Both the position numbers and the translations under genes were made by a program. This document shows, piece by piece, positions 10,448 to 21,819 of a stretch of 64,000 nucleotides of DNA (positions are counted from its first letter, which is position 1; every line of letters begins with the position of its first letter). The notes beneath the pieces were generated by a model. The model searched no databases. It was not told where the DNA came from and saw nothing but the letters and a program-made list of their open reading frames with translations. The stretch is from Ceratopteris richardii (lineage: Eukaryota; Streptophyta; Polypodiopsida; Polypodiales; Pteridaceae). The stretch spans positions 91,901,132 to 91,965,131 of the forward strand of contig CM035407.1 of the NCBI GenBank assembly GCA_020310875.1, read 5' to 3'.

Positions 10448-11014
10448 AAGAGCGAATGTAAGGGATAATGGCATGTTGGTAGACAAGATGTGCCTGAGCA
10501 TCTCTGCCATCCCAGCGAAGTTGCTCTATAGTAGGTGCAGTAGGAACCACAACATGAATATGAATATGAAGATCATAATCTTCAATGCTATCTACATCAT
10601 CTTCAATAAGTGTATTTGTAGGTGTAGTAGGATGTTTTTCAATACCATACACAATATTCCACAATCCTTTGCTACCAATACATGACGTATGATATATGCC
10701 CATAACAGGTAATTGGTACCATCCAAATTTTCCTCAATAGCTAACATACAGAATACATCATTGCTTTCGTCCATGGCCACTGACTAAATACCCTGATATA
10801 GAAACATGGTTGTGTCTCAAAAAGTCGAACATAACCACCCTATTGAGCTCTACTAAACTTGTAACAGATTTCAAGCTGCTTGTATTGGCAAATCAAAAGT
10901 TGTATATATGTTCGGCACAAAAGGATGAAATTTCCTACACAAGCACTCTGATAGTGTGTTTGGAGACCAAAACAAGACCAAATAAAAACTTTGACACTAT
11001 AGAGCGAAGCCATA
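10448..11014 (-). pseudogene. gag: Copia-C gag N-terminus and leader (left part, split by Gypsy-2)
   Basis: On the minus strand the start codon is at about 10780, giving LAIEENLDGTNYLLWAY and HVLVAKDCG, then (frame changed) GLWNIVYGIEKHP, TIEQLRWDGRDAQAH and AIIPYIRS, matching the Copia-A gag from 3809. 10781-11014 matches the Copia-A 5' leader in reverse. Homology stops at about 10448, where Gypsy-1 sequence begins, so the rest of this element is gone. The leader and LTR continue at 19332-19689 beyond Gypsy-2. Confidence 0.8.
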
Positions 11015-11453
11015 TGTAATCCTGAAAAGTCGCACGCATACCGAAAGGGCGCAGTGCAATAGTTGTAACTTTTTGATTAATACAAAGAAGCATGCGTGAG
11101 ACGTAAGGTAGGTCACCGAACTGTGGTCTAGGCGAATGCCTGAAGTGGAGCGTGCATTACGTATATTTGGTGTACCTTGAGTAGTTTGCATCTCTTTCTC
11201 TCTATAACTAAGTTCAGTAATGTATTAAGGATTGATGAGTATTAAGTTAAGCGATATTACGGTGGAGTGATGAAATTATGCAGTTAAATGTCTCGTGTTG
11301 AAGTATGTTGTAATGCGCATGCAGATAAGTAGTTGAAGAATAATTTCATTCAGTGCGTTAAGTCGGTACAGTAGTATAAGTTGCATCTGTAGAATTTGGG
11401 AAAATACAAACAGGGCCTCTGTTTGACAGACCCCTAACCATCCCAAGAACCCA
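11015..11453 (+). repeat. 5' LTR of Gypsy-2
   Basis: Starts TGTAATCCTGAAAAGTC and ends CATCCCAAGAACCCA. Matches 18892-19331 along its full length. Confidence 0.9.
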
Positions 11454-11455
11454 GA

Positions 11456-11473
11456 TGGCGCCCTCTGTGGGAA
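11456..11473 (+). other. Primer binding site of Gypsy-2
   Basis: TGGCGCCCTCTGTGGGAA lies two bases after the LTR. TGGCGCC...TGTGGGAA is the usual start of the internal region in many plant non-chromovirus Gypsy elements. Confidence 0.75.
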
Positions 11474-11527
11474 ATGGAGTAGCCAGTTGAAGAAAAGGTT
11501 AAGGAGCAAAGAAGAATCCTTTGATAT

Positions 11528-13110
11528 ATGCCGGTAACACATTCCGGTGAATCGTATCCCAAATACCAAAGTGATCCACATCCCTGGGCAGTTCCGAATT
11601 TGTTAGGAACACCCTCTAGTGGTAGAAGTGAAGAACAATCAAGTTCAGTTGCAGAAGGATTAGTCCAACAAGCTAGTGGCAATTCCGGTGGCAGTTCGGT
11701 AGAGTGCAGCGGTAATCCGGTGCATTCCGGTGATAGTCCAATATATTTTGAAGACAGTATGTTAGTTTTTTGGTGGTATTACGATGCTGTCCAGTGACAG
11801 TTTAGCGCTATCTAGTGACAATTTGGTGATCTTTGGTGACAGTTTGATATTGTCTAATGACAATTCGGTGATTTTTGGTGATAATGCGTTATTGTTCGGC
11901 AGGAACTTGCTGCATTCACCATTTTTAGGTACAAGTTTAGCCAATTTCGACACTAAGGTTGAGAAAGGGCTATTAGATGTTGAGCTAAGTAATCGGTTTA
12001 GAGATATTTTTGGACCGAAAAATTGGCAAAGTGACCATACGATCCAGGGACATCAGGAAATCCGACCCCAAAGTTCAGGCAATATGAGTAGTTCACAGCA
12101 ACAACAAAAACAGCAACAACAGATTATTCCACCGTGTTCGGTGCCAGCTGGAGTCACCTACACAAAATTTGGAGGTTTTCCGGGAGATGATCCCGATGCG
12201 CATGTGCGGACATTTGAAATTAATTATGCAATTTTGAATTACCCAACAGACCTTGCTTATAAAGCCATCGTGTTCCAGTCTATCTTGGTCAATGAAGCTA
12301 CTCACTGACTACCGAATATGACTTGAATCATTTTCAGCAGTATGATGATGTGAAGGATGCATTTCTGTAACCATTTTGGTTAAAAAAGAACCCAGCAGAA
12401 ATCTTTGATTACCTACAGAATAACAGGCAGAAGCCACACCAGATTGTACAAGACTATGCCACTCTATTTCGGACTCATTTATGGAAGTTGCCACCAATGC
12501 ATGCCAATTTACCAGACGATGTCATTACTCAATGGTTCATAAATGGATTAAATCCCCAATTGAAACAGATCATGATCATACGATGTGTGGGAGGAATGAC
12601 CTTGGATGCCATAATCTCTATGGCATTACAGCTAGAAAATAAAGTGGGTGGATTCACTGAAGATCTAGAATGGTTGAAGGCATCCAAGCATTCAAACCAG
12701 GATCCTCTGGAATAAATTTATTGTACTAAATGTAAAAATACAGGACACATCAGCTCAGCATGCGCTTTGAATCAGATATATTGCGCCATTTTCCATACTG
12801 CGGACCACGCTACGGAGATCTATCCTTATAATGCAAAGCTACAAAGCAGAGCAGCTGTCAATGCCATTATTTAGGAACAAGGGCAACCGGCCAGTCATTA
12901 CGTACCACCACAAATGAGGAATACTCCTTACCAAGGATACAATAATTATAGAGGAGCACAGTCAGTTAACTTTGGACAAACTCGATGGAATGTGGGCCCA
13001 TCAGTGAAGGTACATCTGCTCCACCACCTAAATGTCATTTTTGTGGTGAAATAGGGCATATCCGTAGGTACTGTAAAGATGCGGATGAGTACGATAAAAG
13101 GAAAAAGGAA
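11528..13110 (+). pseudogene. gag: Gypsy-2 gag with zinc knuckles
   Basis: Several overlapping frames make up gag. The first frame, starting at 11528, is rich in Ser/Gly. 11784-12308 encodes a repeated S-D-N-hydrophobic stretch, a Gln run, then the gag core (FGGFPGDDPDAHVRTFEINY). 12488-12715 carries the capsid C-terminal region (PDDVITQWFINGLNPQLK, SMALQLEN). Zinc knuckles follow: CTKCKNTGHISSAC (about 12724-12765), a degenerate second one (YCAIFHTADHATEI) and CHFCGEIGHIRRYC (about 13031-13072). Stops and frame changes near 12306, 12370 and 12714 break it. Confidence 0.8.
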
Positions 13111-14286
13111 TGAAAACACCCGATGGCAAACATGGTGTACATTTCAGCAGTTGACACTCAAATAGAAGCGGTACAAACATGCTCGGGAAAGCAATTATAG
13201 CCAACTGCGGAGAATTTTGAACCTGGAATTCGTGAATAGCAGAAGGTGTTTACTAAAGCAAGTAAGTGGGCAACCCAGGAACAAACTTTTTTTTCTAACC
13301 CAATTCCAGTAATGCAGTAAAGCATACTGCAGGCAGTACCGAAAGGCAAAAATCTGACCCAATTAGTACCGAAGTCCCCACCGAACACCGTACCAAAAAC
13401 AACAAAATTTGATCCGGTGTGGGATGTCTTATCCAAGGCATCCATTACGCTACCATTGGGACAATTATTGGCTTTGGTTCCTGGCGTGCACCAACAGTTC
13501 CAGCAGCAGGTCAATCCACGACCTTCATGTGCTCCATCGACAGCAACAATCCAGCCCGAACTTGATCCGACGGTGGATCATACAGTGCCCTTGATTACGG
13601 TCTGGTATAAGAATCATAAAATCACTCAAGTATTAATTGATGGAGGTTCTGGTGTAAACATTGCAACAGAAGCACTTTGTCAACGGATGGGATGGACACA
13701 AATCGAACCTGTCCAATTTTTTGTCTAAATGGCTGATCAATCCCGAGTTCATCCGGTGGGATTGGTGCAAGATATCCCTATTACTCTCCAAGGAGTTGTC
13801 TTTAAAAATGACCTTTGTTGTTCTCGAATTACCCGAATTCAGCCCGGACTATAACCTGCTCTTTGGACGACCATGGTTAATGCAAGCTAAGGTAGTTCAG
13901 GATTCGTCAGCACATGAATTGATTTTTAAAAATAACCACCGTAAATATGTCGTTCCACTGGACGACATGAAGCCTTGTGGCTTGCAAGCACGTCCATATG
14001 TAACCGAACCGGTACACATGCTGGATGGTCTTTCAGATGATGAAGAGGAAGCTTTTCTTAAAGCCAACAAGGATCTGATGGCACTAGGAATTGTGGACTT
14101 ACAAACGGTTGCAGATAATTGGAGTCCGGTGGCCTGTACAATTGTACCATTGACTGGAGCATCTGAACAAAGTGTAGCACAGACCGTGGATGATATTATG
14201 CTCCAACAATTGCTCCAGCCAGTGGATGACTTTGCCATGCCCCGACAGTTCTACGATCGGAAGACCAATCGTTTACCTGCAACTTA
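13111..14286 (+). pseudogene. pol: Gypsy-2 retropepsin region
   Basis: The protease core appears as LITVWYKNHKITQVLIDGGSGVNIATE at about 13590-13670, with catalytic D-G-G-S, followed after a frame change by the NLLFGRPWLMQAKVVQD motif (about 13850-13900; [IL]-L-G-R flap-to-end motif with Phe before Gly). The acidic tail (MLDGLSDDEEEAF) leads toward RT. It would cleave the Gag-Pol polyprotein. The stop at 13726-13728 and the frame shift just after it make it inactive as read. Confidence 0.8.
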
Positions 14287-15140
14287 GGTGATGAAACTAA
14301 TCCACGGCTAGTGAAGATTAGGGTGGGACTATCACAGACCTTTCAAAATAACTTTTTGCAATTTCTACGCGAATTCTCTGATGTGTTTGCATGGGATTAC
14401 TGGGATATGAAGAGTTTGGACCTGCGTATCTATCAACACAGGATTATGCTGAAACCAGATGCCCGGCCTATTAAACAACCCAGCTATAGAATGAATCCTC
14501 ACTATGCGGCCCAGGTAAAAGCAGAATTGGATCGATTGCTGCAGTTGTGTTTATTGTCTCTATCGAGCATGCGGAGTGGATTTCCCCCATTGTCATAGTC
14601 CCTAAGAAGAATAAGCAATTACGGATATGTGTGGACTACCGAAAATTAAATGCAGCAACAGTACTTGATCCATTCCCTCTGTCGTTTTTGGACACAATGT
14701 TAGATGATGTGGCAGGTCGCGAGATGTACTCCTTCTTGGATGGATATAGTGGTTATAACCAAGTACGAATGGTGGACCAGGACATTCCAAAGACAGCATT
14801 TATAACCAATTGGGGCGTTTATGCATGTATAGTGATGTGGTTTGGTCTACAAAATGCTTCAAGTACATTTCAGCGCTATATGCACGAAGTTTTCTCTCCT
14901 TATCTAACCACATTCATGAGAGTTTACTTGGATGACTTCTCCATATCCGGTGATACCTCGGCGCATCTGTACCATTTACGGTGTTGTTTTCTAAAATATC
15001 GAGGATACCGTTTGTGCTTAAACCCCAATAAATCTGTATTCTCGATATCTTGCAGCAAGTTGCTTGGGCATATTATTTCCAAACAAGGGATCCAAGTTGA
15101 CCCAGATAAGGTGAGCTTTCGAAAGAAGATGATATCTTGA
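14287..15140 (+). pseudogene. pol: Gypsy-2 reverse transcriptase
   Basis: Fingers/palm motifs are EFSDVFAWDYWDM, a frame change near 14560, then EHAEWISPIVIVPKKN, LRICVDYRKLNAAT, PFPLSFLDTMLDDVAGREMYSFLDGYSGYNQ, a degenerate F-G-L-Q-N-A box, the catalytic VYLDDFSI (about 14915-14945; Y-L-D-D) and LNPNKSVFSI...LLGHIISKQGI. RT ends near 15110. RNase H, expected next, is not present: the sequence passes directly to the linker before H2C2. Confidence 0.9.
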
Positions 15141-16440
15141 GACTGTACAGGATTATCAACAAGAATTGTCGGTAAAATCCTCCTATCATGACACTTTGAT
15201 GCTTTTCTTGACCAGTGGATGTCCTCCTGGCATGACCTCTCCTGCTGCTCGCCAGAAACTGGTCATGTATAGTCGACAATTTCGGCTAATTGTAGGGCAG
15301 TTATATTATATGGATCACTCGGGAGTGCTTCTCAGATGTGTTCCATCATACAAAATTGCTTCAGTAATCACAATGGCTCATTCTGTCCCAGCTTGAGGTC
15401 ATTTTGCGATTGACCTGACCCACCGAAAGATTCTGCAGAGTGGCTTATGGTGGCCTACTATGTATCGTGATGTGACTAAATATGTGCGACTGAGTGTCAA
15501 TGTTCGGGTCAACCTTTACAAAGACATTACATTCTGCTCCAACCAGTTTTGCCTCTCGAACCCTTTCAAAAATGGGGTTTGGATTTTATCGGGTCAATTA
15601 CACCTCCTACGACATTTACCAATAACCGATATATTCTTACTTGAACGGATTATGCAACTAGGTGGGTCGAAGCTTGGGCTTTACGGTCAGCCATCGCTGT
15701 TGCGGTTGCTAAATGTTTGATGAAAGATATTTTTCCACGCTATGGTCTACCTTTGGAGATTGTGATTGATCAAGGTATGCACTTTGCAAACACATTAATG
15801 CAAGTGCTTACTAAAACCTTCCAGATTGTGCATAAGTTTAGTTCTCCCTACTATCCACGAGCGAATGGACTCGCCGAGAGCACCAACAAATCCCTGTTGA
15901 ACATCTTAAAGAAACTGGTACTAGATTGCTTGGAAGGATGGGACCAATTCCTACCTGCCGTATTATGGGCTTACCGTACAACATATAAAGTGGCGACCGG
16001 AACAACTCCCTTCAAGTTGGCTTATGGTTTGGAGGCGATTGCTCCTATGGAACTGGTTTTCCTAGTCTGCGAGTGGCATTAAAGCAAAAATTACTACCGA
16101 AAGAATCTTTCCCTTTTTTATTGGAGGCTTTACGGACTCTGGATGAAGCACGCCTTGACAGTTTTCTGGTGCTACATGAAGTTCAGCTCAGACAAGCAAA
16201 AACTCACGATCGTTTCCTTAAAACTCCCGTGTTTACCATCAACCAATTAGTGCTCTTTTATAATGCTAAATCTAATCGATCCATCGGAAAAATTAAACTG
16301 TGCTAGTTCGATCCTTACTGTATGGCCGAACAAGTGGGACCAGCCACTTTTCGGTTATCCACCTTAACTGGTATCCTTCTTCTTAAGGCGATCAATGGAT
16401 CGAAGCTTCATCCCTATTATCCACCGCCTTCATCCTCATG
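15141..16440 (+). pseudogene. pol: Gypsy-2 H2C2 module and integrase
   Basis: The linker QFRLIVGQLYYMDHSG...LLRCVPSYK leads into the zinc module (AHSVPA-stop-GHFAIDLTHRKILQSGLWWPTMYRDVTKYV, about 15370-15490), whose C-x2-C pair is degraded. The integrase core in the frame that gives PFQKWGLDFIGSITPP (first Asp about 15578), VIDQGMHFAN (second Asp about 15765) and NGLAESTNKSL (Glu about 15878) keeps all three acidic residues, but stops are present (for example TGA at about 15641 and 15718). The C-terminal domain runs to PYCMAEQVGPATFRLSTLTG and HPYYPPP at about 16420. Confidence 0.85.
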
Positions 16441-16720
16441 ATGCATGATCATTATTTTTACTTTTCACTCATTTTTTCCCATTGTTCTGACTCGACACTC
16501 CTTTCCTTTTTGCGTGATTTCAGTTGACCGATTGACCATGATATTTCTGTTTATTACCTAACCATGATTAGTAGCTGCCTTTTGTGTCCCCGATTCTGTT
16601 AATGCATGCATGTCGCCATTATATCTGTAGATTTCCGTCACTCCGTGATGATCATGTTTCTTTTCGCTTGATTCCGTCACTGTTTCTACTTAATTTTGTT
16701 CTTCACGCCATTAGTCGCTA

Positions 16721-18771
16721 TTGCGTCCTTGTGTGCTTGTGACCCCTGTGCGACCTATGCTCTTGCATGTTTTTGTTTGCGCTATGGAAGCCCTGGCAAA
16801 TATTTTCACCTTCCGTGTTGGTCTCACTCCGAATGTGAGCAAGTACCTGTGTGCTCGAGGTCTTCTGGCCTTCGTTGAATTGCCTTGGCATTCAGTGGAG
16901 TGTCATTCCTTCTATGCGCAGATAATCTTTGTCATAGCCACCACGCCTGCTACAGAACCTTGTTGGCCACTGGCATGTTTGGACCCCCATGTCGTTGTTA
17001 CACTCAGTACAGTCGCTGAGGGATTCCGTCTCCCTCAGGAGGGGTTGGTTGATGACCCTCTCCTTCTTATGGAAACAATGAAGGAACTCTTCCCCCGACA
17101 CTCATCTAAAGACTTTGCCATTTTATGTCGTCCAGAACCAGAGTGCACCGCACTCCAGTTCCAAGTAGCTACCCTAAACCTCCAAAAATGCACTTATGGC
17201 ATCTCTCTCCCGTTTTACTCCATGATCGACACTACATCATGAGAGGCCATCAACTTCACTTCACCTTTCTCCTTCTAGTGATTCAAGCAGAGCAACCACC
17301 CCCCGTGAATTCTCTGCTCTTACATGAAGAGTCAGCACAAATGCTAGAGGATGATGATGATGAAGATCTCCTCCACTTCTTCCAGCGCAAGTGCTGTTGC
17401 ATAAGCCTATCTCACAGTCAAGTGCAATAAGCTACTGCTGTCCAAGAGGTTGAAGTTTTTCATGACACAGCCACTTCCTTACAGGTAGCATCTGCCCACT
17501 CTTCTCCAATTAAGCATCAGGAGTCTGATATTATCATGGAAGACATGGCTGAATCTTCTTGGCGGGATGAAGCACAATCCTTAGATGACATGGTTGTGAA
17601 GGATACATAGGCTTATAGCACTGCCATTATGTGTCATCCATCCTCCTCACAAGTAGCAGATAATCAAGCAGACACGACAAAACAACCGCAAAGTTCTGAA
17701 GAGGTCGTTACAAAAGTTGTCGTTGTTTCTACTGTGCTTCAAAACGAAACAGGCATTGTCCTCGTCCAAACATCCCTTCTTCCTCTTCCCCCTCCAATTA
17801 CACTTCTTGTCGCTGCTTCTACTTCTCCTTCCTCGCCTCCCACTGCAATCCGTGAGGTCGCGTCCAAAGTTCTATCTTCACCCGACTACTCTCCACCCTC
17901 ATCTCCACACCTCCTTTCTAACCAACCAATGCAGTCTACATCTCCTGTTCCCACCCCTGCTATGTTCACCGAATTGGCATCCATGGGCCAATTTCTAATT
18001 CAGATATCCCAGCACTTACCCCTTCAACTGAAGACGGCACAACAAGCTCTTCGACGGTAGCTACAAACTAAAGTAGACATCTTGGAAGCAGATATAGCAC
18101 CTCTCCAAGAAGAACTCCTTGAGGTGAAAATAGATATTCATTCCCTGCAAACTCACATTCAGCAACTGCATGAACAATTGACCGCAAAAGATATTATTAT
18201 TGCCAAACAGGACGCAGAGATTACCAGGTTAAAGCAAGAAGTTACAGATAAACAAGATGCCATAACTGCGTTAGGCAATGAACTCCATGAAATGAGGGAT
18301 AAGATTATCATTTTAGAAGAAGCTTCACAAACGCTCGTCGCCAATGTCATTAAAGCTGAAGCCGAATTACATAAAGTTACTGAGCAGCTGTTCCAAAAAG
18401 ATCAAGAACTTTCTATAGAAATTTCCAAGACTCTCCAATTAAAGAAGGAAATTGAAGCTGTTCAAAAAGAGAGAGAAGATTTTTACAAAACAATGTAGTT
18501 TCAATCTGAAGAACTCGAACGCAGGGAAAAGCAATTAGGCGTTCAAGCTGACAGATTATCCAGAATCGATGCTAACATTGCAGAAATGAAGTTGCGAAGA
18601 GATGTTGCTCTCGCCAATTATTTTTATTTACAAGAAGCATTTTTTCAGACTCAGGCTGAGTCTTTAATAAGTCAGGTAGTAGCTGCCAGTTTGGTCAGGA
18701 CTGATGCATAGCTTATTGAACCCGAAATCTTGAAGGATATGTTAGATTCTTTAAGACAAAAGATCGCCTGA
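16721..18771 (+). pseudogene. Gypsy-2 additional ORF: globular domain, Pro/Ser linker, long coiled coil
   Basis: Lies between integrase and 3' LTR in the sense direction. 16721-17242 is open and reads as a folded domain (VGLTPNVSKYLCARGLLAFVEL, FPRHSSKDFAILC). After frame changes, 17629-18060 is rich in Ser, Pro and Thr. From 18082 the same frame gives a long heptad-rich helix (LHEQLTAKDIIIAKQDAEI, LHEMRDKIIILEEASQTL, KKEIEAVQKEREDFYKTM) to 18771, interrupted by TAG stops at 18058, 18496 and 18708. No family was recognised; the position is that of env-like or aORF genes of Tat/Athila/SIRE elements. Gypsy-3 has a comparable architecture. Confidence 0.65.
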
Positions 18772-18891
18772 ACCTTTAAGTTAGCCCGCTCCATGTATGT
18801 ATAGGGTATCATAGATGAATCTTGAACTTTGTAATTACTTTTTGGGTTTGATTCCACCGTGCGTGCCAGTGTGAGCCACCGGAATTTAATA

Positions 18892-19331
18892 TGTAATCCT
18901 AAAAAGTCACACGCATATCGAAAGAGCATAGTGCAACAGTTGTAACTTTTTTATTAATACAAAGAAGTGTGCGTGAGACGTAAGGTAGGTCGCCAGACTA
19001 TGGTCTGGGCGAATGCCTGAAGTGGAGCGTGCATTATGGATATTTGGTGTATCCTGAGTAGTTTGCATCTCTGTCTCTCTGTAATTAAGTTCAGTAATGT
19101 ATTAAGGATTGATGAAGTATTAAGTTAAGCGATATTACGGTGGAGTGACGAAATTGTGTAGTTAATTGTCTCGTGTTGAAGCATGTTGTAATGTGCATGC
19201 AGATAAGTAGTTGAAGAATGATTTCATTTAGTGCGTTAAGTCGGTACAGTAGTATAAGTTGCATCTGTAGAATTCGGGAAAATACAAACATGGCCTCTGT
19301 TTAACAAACCCCTAACCATCCCAAGAACCCA
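18892..19331 (+). repeat. 3' LTR of Gypsy-2
   Basis: TGTAATCCTAAAAAGTC to CATCCCAAGAACCCA; partner of 11015-11453. No strong polypurine tract is visible immediately upstream. Confidence 0.9.
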
Positions 19332-19464
19332 GATTTGATAAACAGATTAAACATTAGTTTAACAACCTTGAGTATGCTCGCTAATTTTCATGAGATTCTA
19401 AGATTATTATTGGAGGGTTGTTGATGACACCCTAGATGAAGTGATGACCTACTCTAATACCAAT
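19332..19464 (-). other. Copia-C leader and primer binding site (right part)
   Basis: On the minus strand the primer-site region reads TTGGTATTAGAGTAGG (RC of about 19449-19464), next to the LTR end. Downstream it matches the Copia-A leader (CTTCATCTAGGG, GAGCATACTCAA). This places 19332 directly next to 11014 before Gypsy-2 inserted. Confidence 0.8.
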
Positions 19465-19689
19465 TGTGCGAGTTCAAGGTCTACACAAGCTGAACAACAC
19501 AAGGAAAAGAAGAAGCTTGGAGCACAACAAAACACAAAATGAATTACCAAGTGAATGTATAAAGATAAGTCACACCTTATGGTTATATGCATATATACAA
19601 GATAGAGAAAAAAAGCGTCCTAAAGAGGTAAAGGGTGCCCCAATGGTCCTAAGTGTGTTCATACACATCACTACCGACATGTATGAACA
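19465..19689 (-). repeat. 5' LTR of Copia-C
   Basis: In element sense it begins TGTTCATACATGTCGGTAGTG (RC from 19689) and ends GAACTCGCACA at 19465. It is a diverged match to the Copia-A LTR (GAAGCTTGGAGCACAACA is recognisable on the plus strand). Confidence 0.85.
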
Positions 19690-19880
19690 AAAATATATTC
19701 AAGTCTCACGATTCCTTGTAGGAACCCAAGACCCCTTGCTAGATGTTAAAATAACTTAACCATTAGGTCACACTGCTTTACTTGTTTTAGGGAGCACATG
19801 AACCTATGCTTAAGTCTAATCTCAAGACTTTAAGGAAATAATGTCCAATTTCATACCCATATGAACCGAATAAATACTCA

Positions 19881-20518
19881 TCATAATCTTACTTCAGGAT
19901 GGATATAATGAATAATCATTAGTGCTTGGCTCCTCACAATAGTAAACTTATCTTCTTGTGTACTCATAAGTAGGCTCATGTTGTTTAGGTAGTGATACAA
20001 TTGTGAAGGTGTTTGTTGTCCTAAAATTTGTTGTGATCCATGATGATCTTGTTGATCCATGTATGGTCTTGGCATTTGATAGTATTGCCCCTGATTAAAG
20101 TCTCTTGGTGGTCCATGAGACACATATGGATACACACTTGGCTAATATGCAAGAGCTTGGTATACATGTTGCCTACTATAATGCCAATCTACAATATTAT
20201 GAGTAGGATATTTTTGCTCATAGTAGCAATATTGAGGTTCTTGCTTATTTAGTGGTGGTGCTTTTCGAAGGGTGCATAGATGAATGGGATGATCCATTCA
20301 TCGTTGATAACATCAACAAAGTGGTTGCACTCATTGTGGAGGTCCTTGATAAGCTTGATTGCCTGATGGCAATTAAGTACCATATGTTTGCCAATTTCTT
20401 GACAGATGGCATGTGCAATCCACTTGTGGATGAATGGTCATGATTTTTTTGAACATGAGGAATCTTAAGATCTTTTGCCAAGTTTTCTAGTGTTTCTATC
20501 TTGCAATGCTTCAATTTA
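19881..20518 (-). pseudogene. Degenerate gag-like fragment
   Basis: Two minus-strand frames are open: 20514-20245 (KHCKIETLENLAKDLKIPHV..., His/Ser/Thr-rich) and 20135-19881 (PYVSHGPPRDFNQGQYYQMP..., rich in Gln, Tyr and Pro). Between them QYCYYEQKYPTHNIVDWHYS looks like a zinc knuckle that has lost two Cys. Gln/Pro/Tyr-rich sequence around a zinc knuckle is typical of plant retroelement gag C-termini, so a gag remnant is the best guess. No other domain of that element is visible. Gypsy-3 later inserted to its right. Confidence 0.35.
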
Positions 20519-20829
20519 ACATTGCATAAATGACATTATGAGTCACTCATGTGATGCTCCATTTAGGGAGTGTTGCATAAGCCACACTTCTCGTTTTTTC
20601 TTCTAAAGGGGCATCGCTAAAGCCTTATTATCTTGTAGTGACACTTGACAAGAATGCATATGGTGTAATTTTCTTTTCATTTACTTGTTCCTCACAAAAC
20701 GAGACAAAAATACATGGATTTGATGGTTTGGTACTACCAAAAATATTATGTAGAGGTAGTTATGCTTAGATATAACTATATCGCTATTGCTCAAGAGAGC
20801 ATCGAGATCATGGATTTCTAATTACATAT
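20519..20829. other. Unassigned sequence left of Gypsy-3
   Basis: AT-rich, no open frame of note and no recognised repeat. It carries the left copy of the CATAT duplication at 20825-20829. The same locus resumes at 47232. Confidence 0.6.
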
Positions 20830-21448
20830 TGTTGGCACCAGTCAAGGTACCAAAGGACACACATGATAAGTAAGCCAAAGGAGGGAGTCGGAGCAAGGAT
20901 CAAGCAGGCAAAGTAGTCAACGCAGATCTGGCAAATAGGCCCTTAAATTTTTCCAAATATTTCCCACATAGTGATTCTAGTCACTCCACACCATTGTAAA
21001 TATCATTCCACCTTTTTATAGCTCCATTTTGTGCAAGCCAAGGAGTCCTTGAGCTTTAGGAGCATTAGAAGTACCCACCTATCAATTTTCATAATTTTTT
21101 GAGCTCGTTTGAGCCTCCAAATTAGCCTAGGAACCTAATTTTTAACTAGGCCGGACACTAAGTCTGGACAAGACCAAAGCTAGTCAAAAACTATGAATAG
21201 AGCTAGAGAGCTCATTTTTGAGGTTAGCTTGATGTAGAATTGAACTTGTAAGAGCACTTTTGAGTAATATAAAGAACTCCATTGTCTCTCTCTTTGCTCT
21301 TGCCTTGTGTGCGCGTGTGTGTATATGTGTGCATGTTGGTGTGCTTCTCACTCACACACTTGTGCCATCACTTGTTTGAGGTCTTCATACCATCCTCATG
21401 TCTTCCCGGATTGACATTAAAGGAGGTGCTACTCATCACTGAGCTACA
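20830..21448 (+). repeat. 5' LTR of Gypsy-3
   Basis: TGTTGGCACCAGTCAAGG to CATCACTGAGCTACA; partner of 46606-47226. It contains a GT/CA-rich stretch near 21300-21360. Confidence 0.93.
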
Positions 21449-21452
21449 CCAA

Positions 21453-21478
21453 ATTTTGGCACCGTTGCCGGGGATCGA
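21453..21478 (+). other. Primer binding site region of Gypsy-3
   Basis: TTTTGGCACCGTTGCCGGGG starts a few bases after the LTR. It is nearly the conserved sequence found after the 5' LTR of Athila-type plant Gypsy elements. Confidence 0.8.
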
Positions 21479-21819
21479 GCTTTGAGGACGAGCGTGTGAT
21501 GGTAAGACGTAGAGTTGAGACGTTGGAGTCATAGGTATTTCTTTCACTTTTATCTATTTCCTTTTACTTTCATCACCATCATCATCATCATCACCATCTC
21601 CCACCTCCATCTCCATCATCGCGACATTTTCAGTTTTTTGGTCATATCACCCTTCCCATACCATTTCCCTCATTTCACTTGTGAGAGAGAGCGAGAGAGC
21701 GTTTGCATGCTTGTATTTTTGTGTGTTTCTTGAGATTTTCTGCAGGAATCAGCATCCCCAGCAGCTACAGCACCTCTAGCAGGTAAAATTTTTTACTGTG
21801 TAGGTCCCGAGGCGTTGAC
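21479..21819 (+). other. Gypsy-3 5' leader, simple-sequence rich
   Basis: Contains an (ATC)n-like tract at about 21573-21620 and GA/GT-rich stretches at 21680-21725. The short open frames are low-complexity readings; no coding signal. Confidence 0.6.

Larger units (their letters stand above)
11015..19331 (+). mobile_element. Gypsy-2: Ty3/Gypsy element with extra coiled-coil ORF, lacking RNase H
   Basis: LTRs 11015-11453 and 18892-19331 (about 440 bases), primer site at 11456, then gag, three zinc knuckles, protease, RT, H2C2, integrase and a 2 kb additional ORF before the 3' LTR. It sits inside Copia-C, whose leader is found on both sides. The flanks CCATA and GATTT do not form a clear 5-base duplication. 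LTRs differ at several percent of positions by eye, and the coding frames have many stops, so it is old. The primer site type suggests the Tat/Athila (OTA) side of plant Gypsy elements; this placement is an inference. Confidence 0.9.

Noticed and set aside
18892-19331. Reading 18892-19331 and 11015-11453 as solo LTRs
   Set aside because: Same orientation, a primer site after the first, and gag-pol in order between them show one element.
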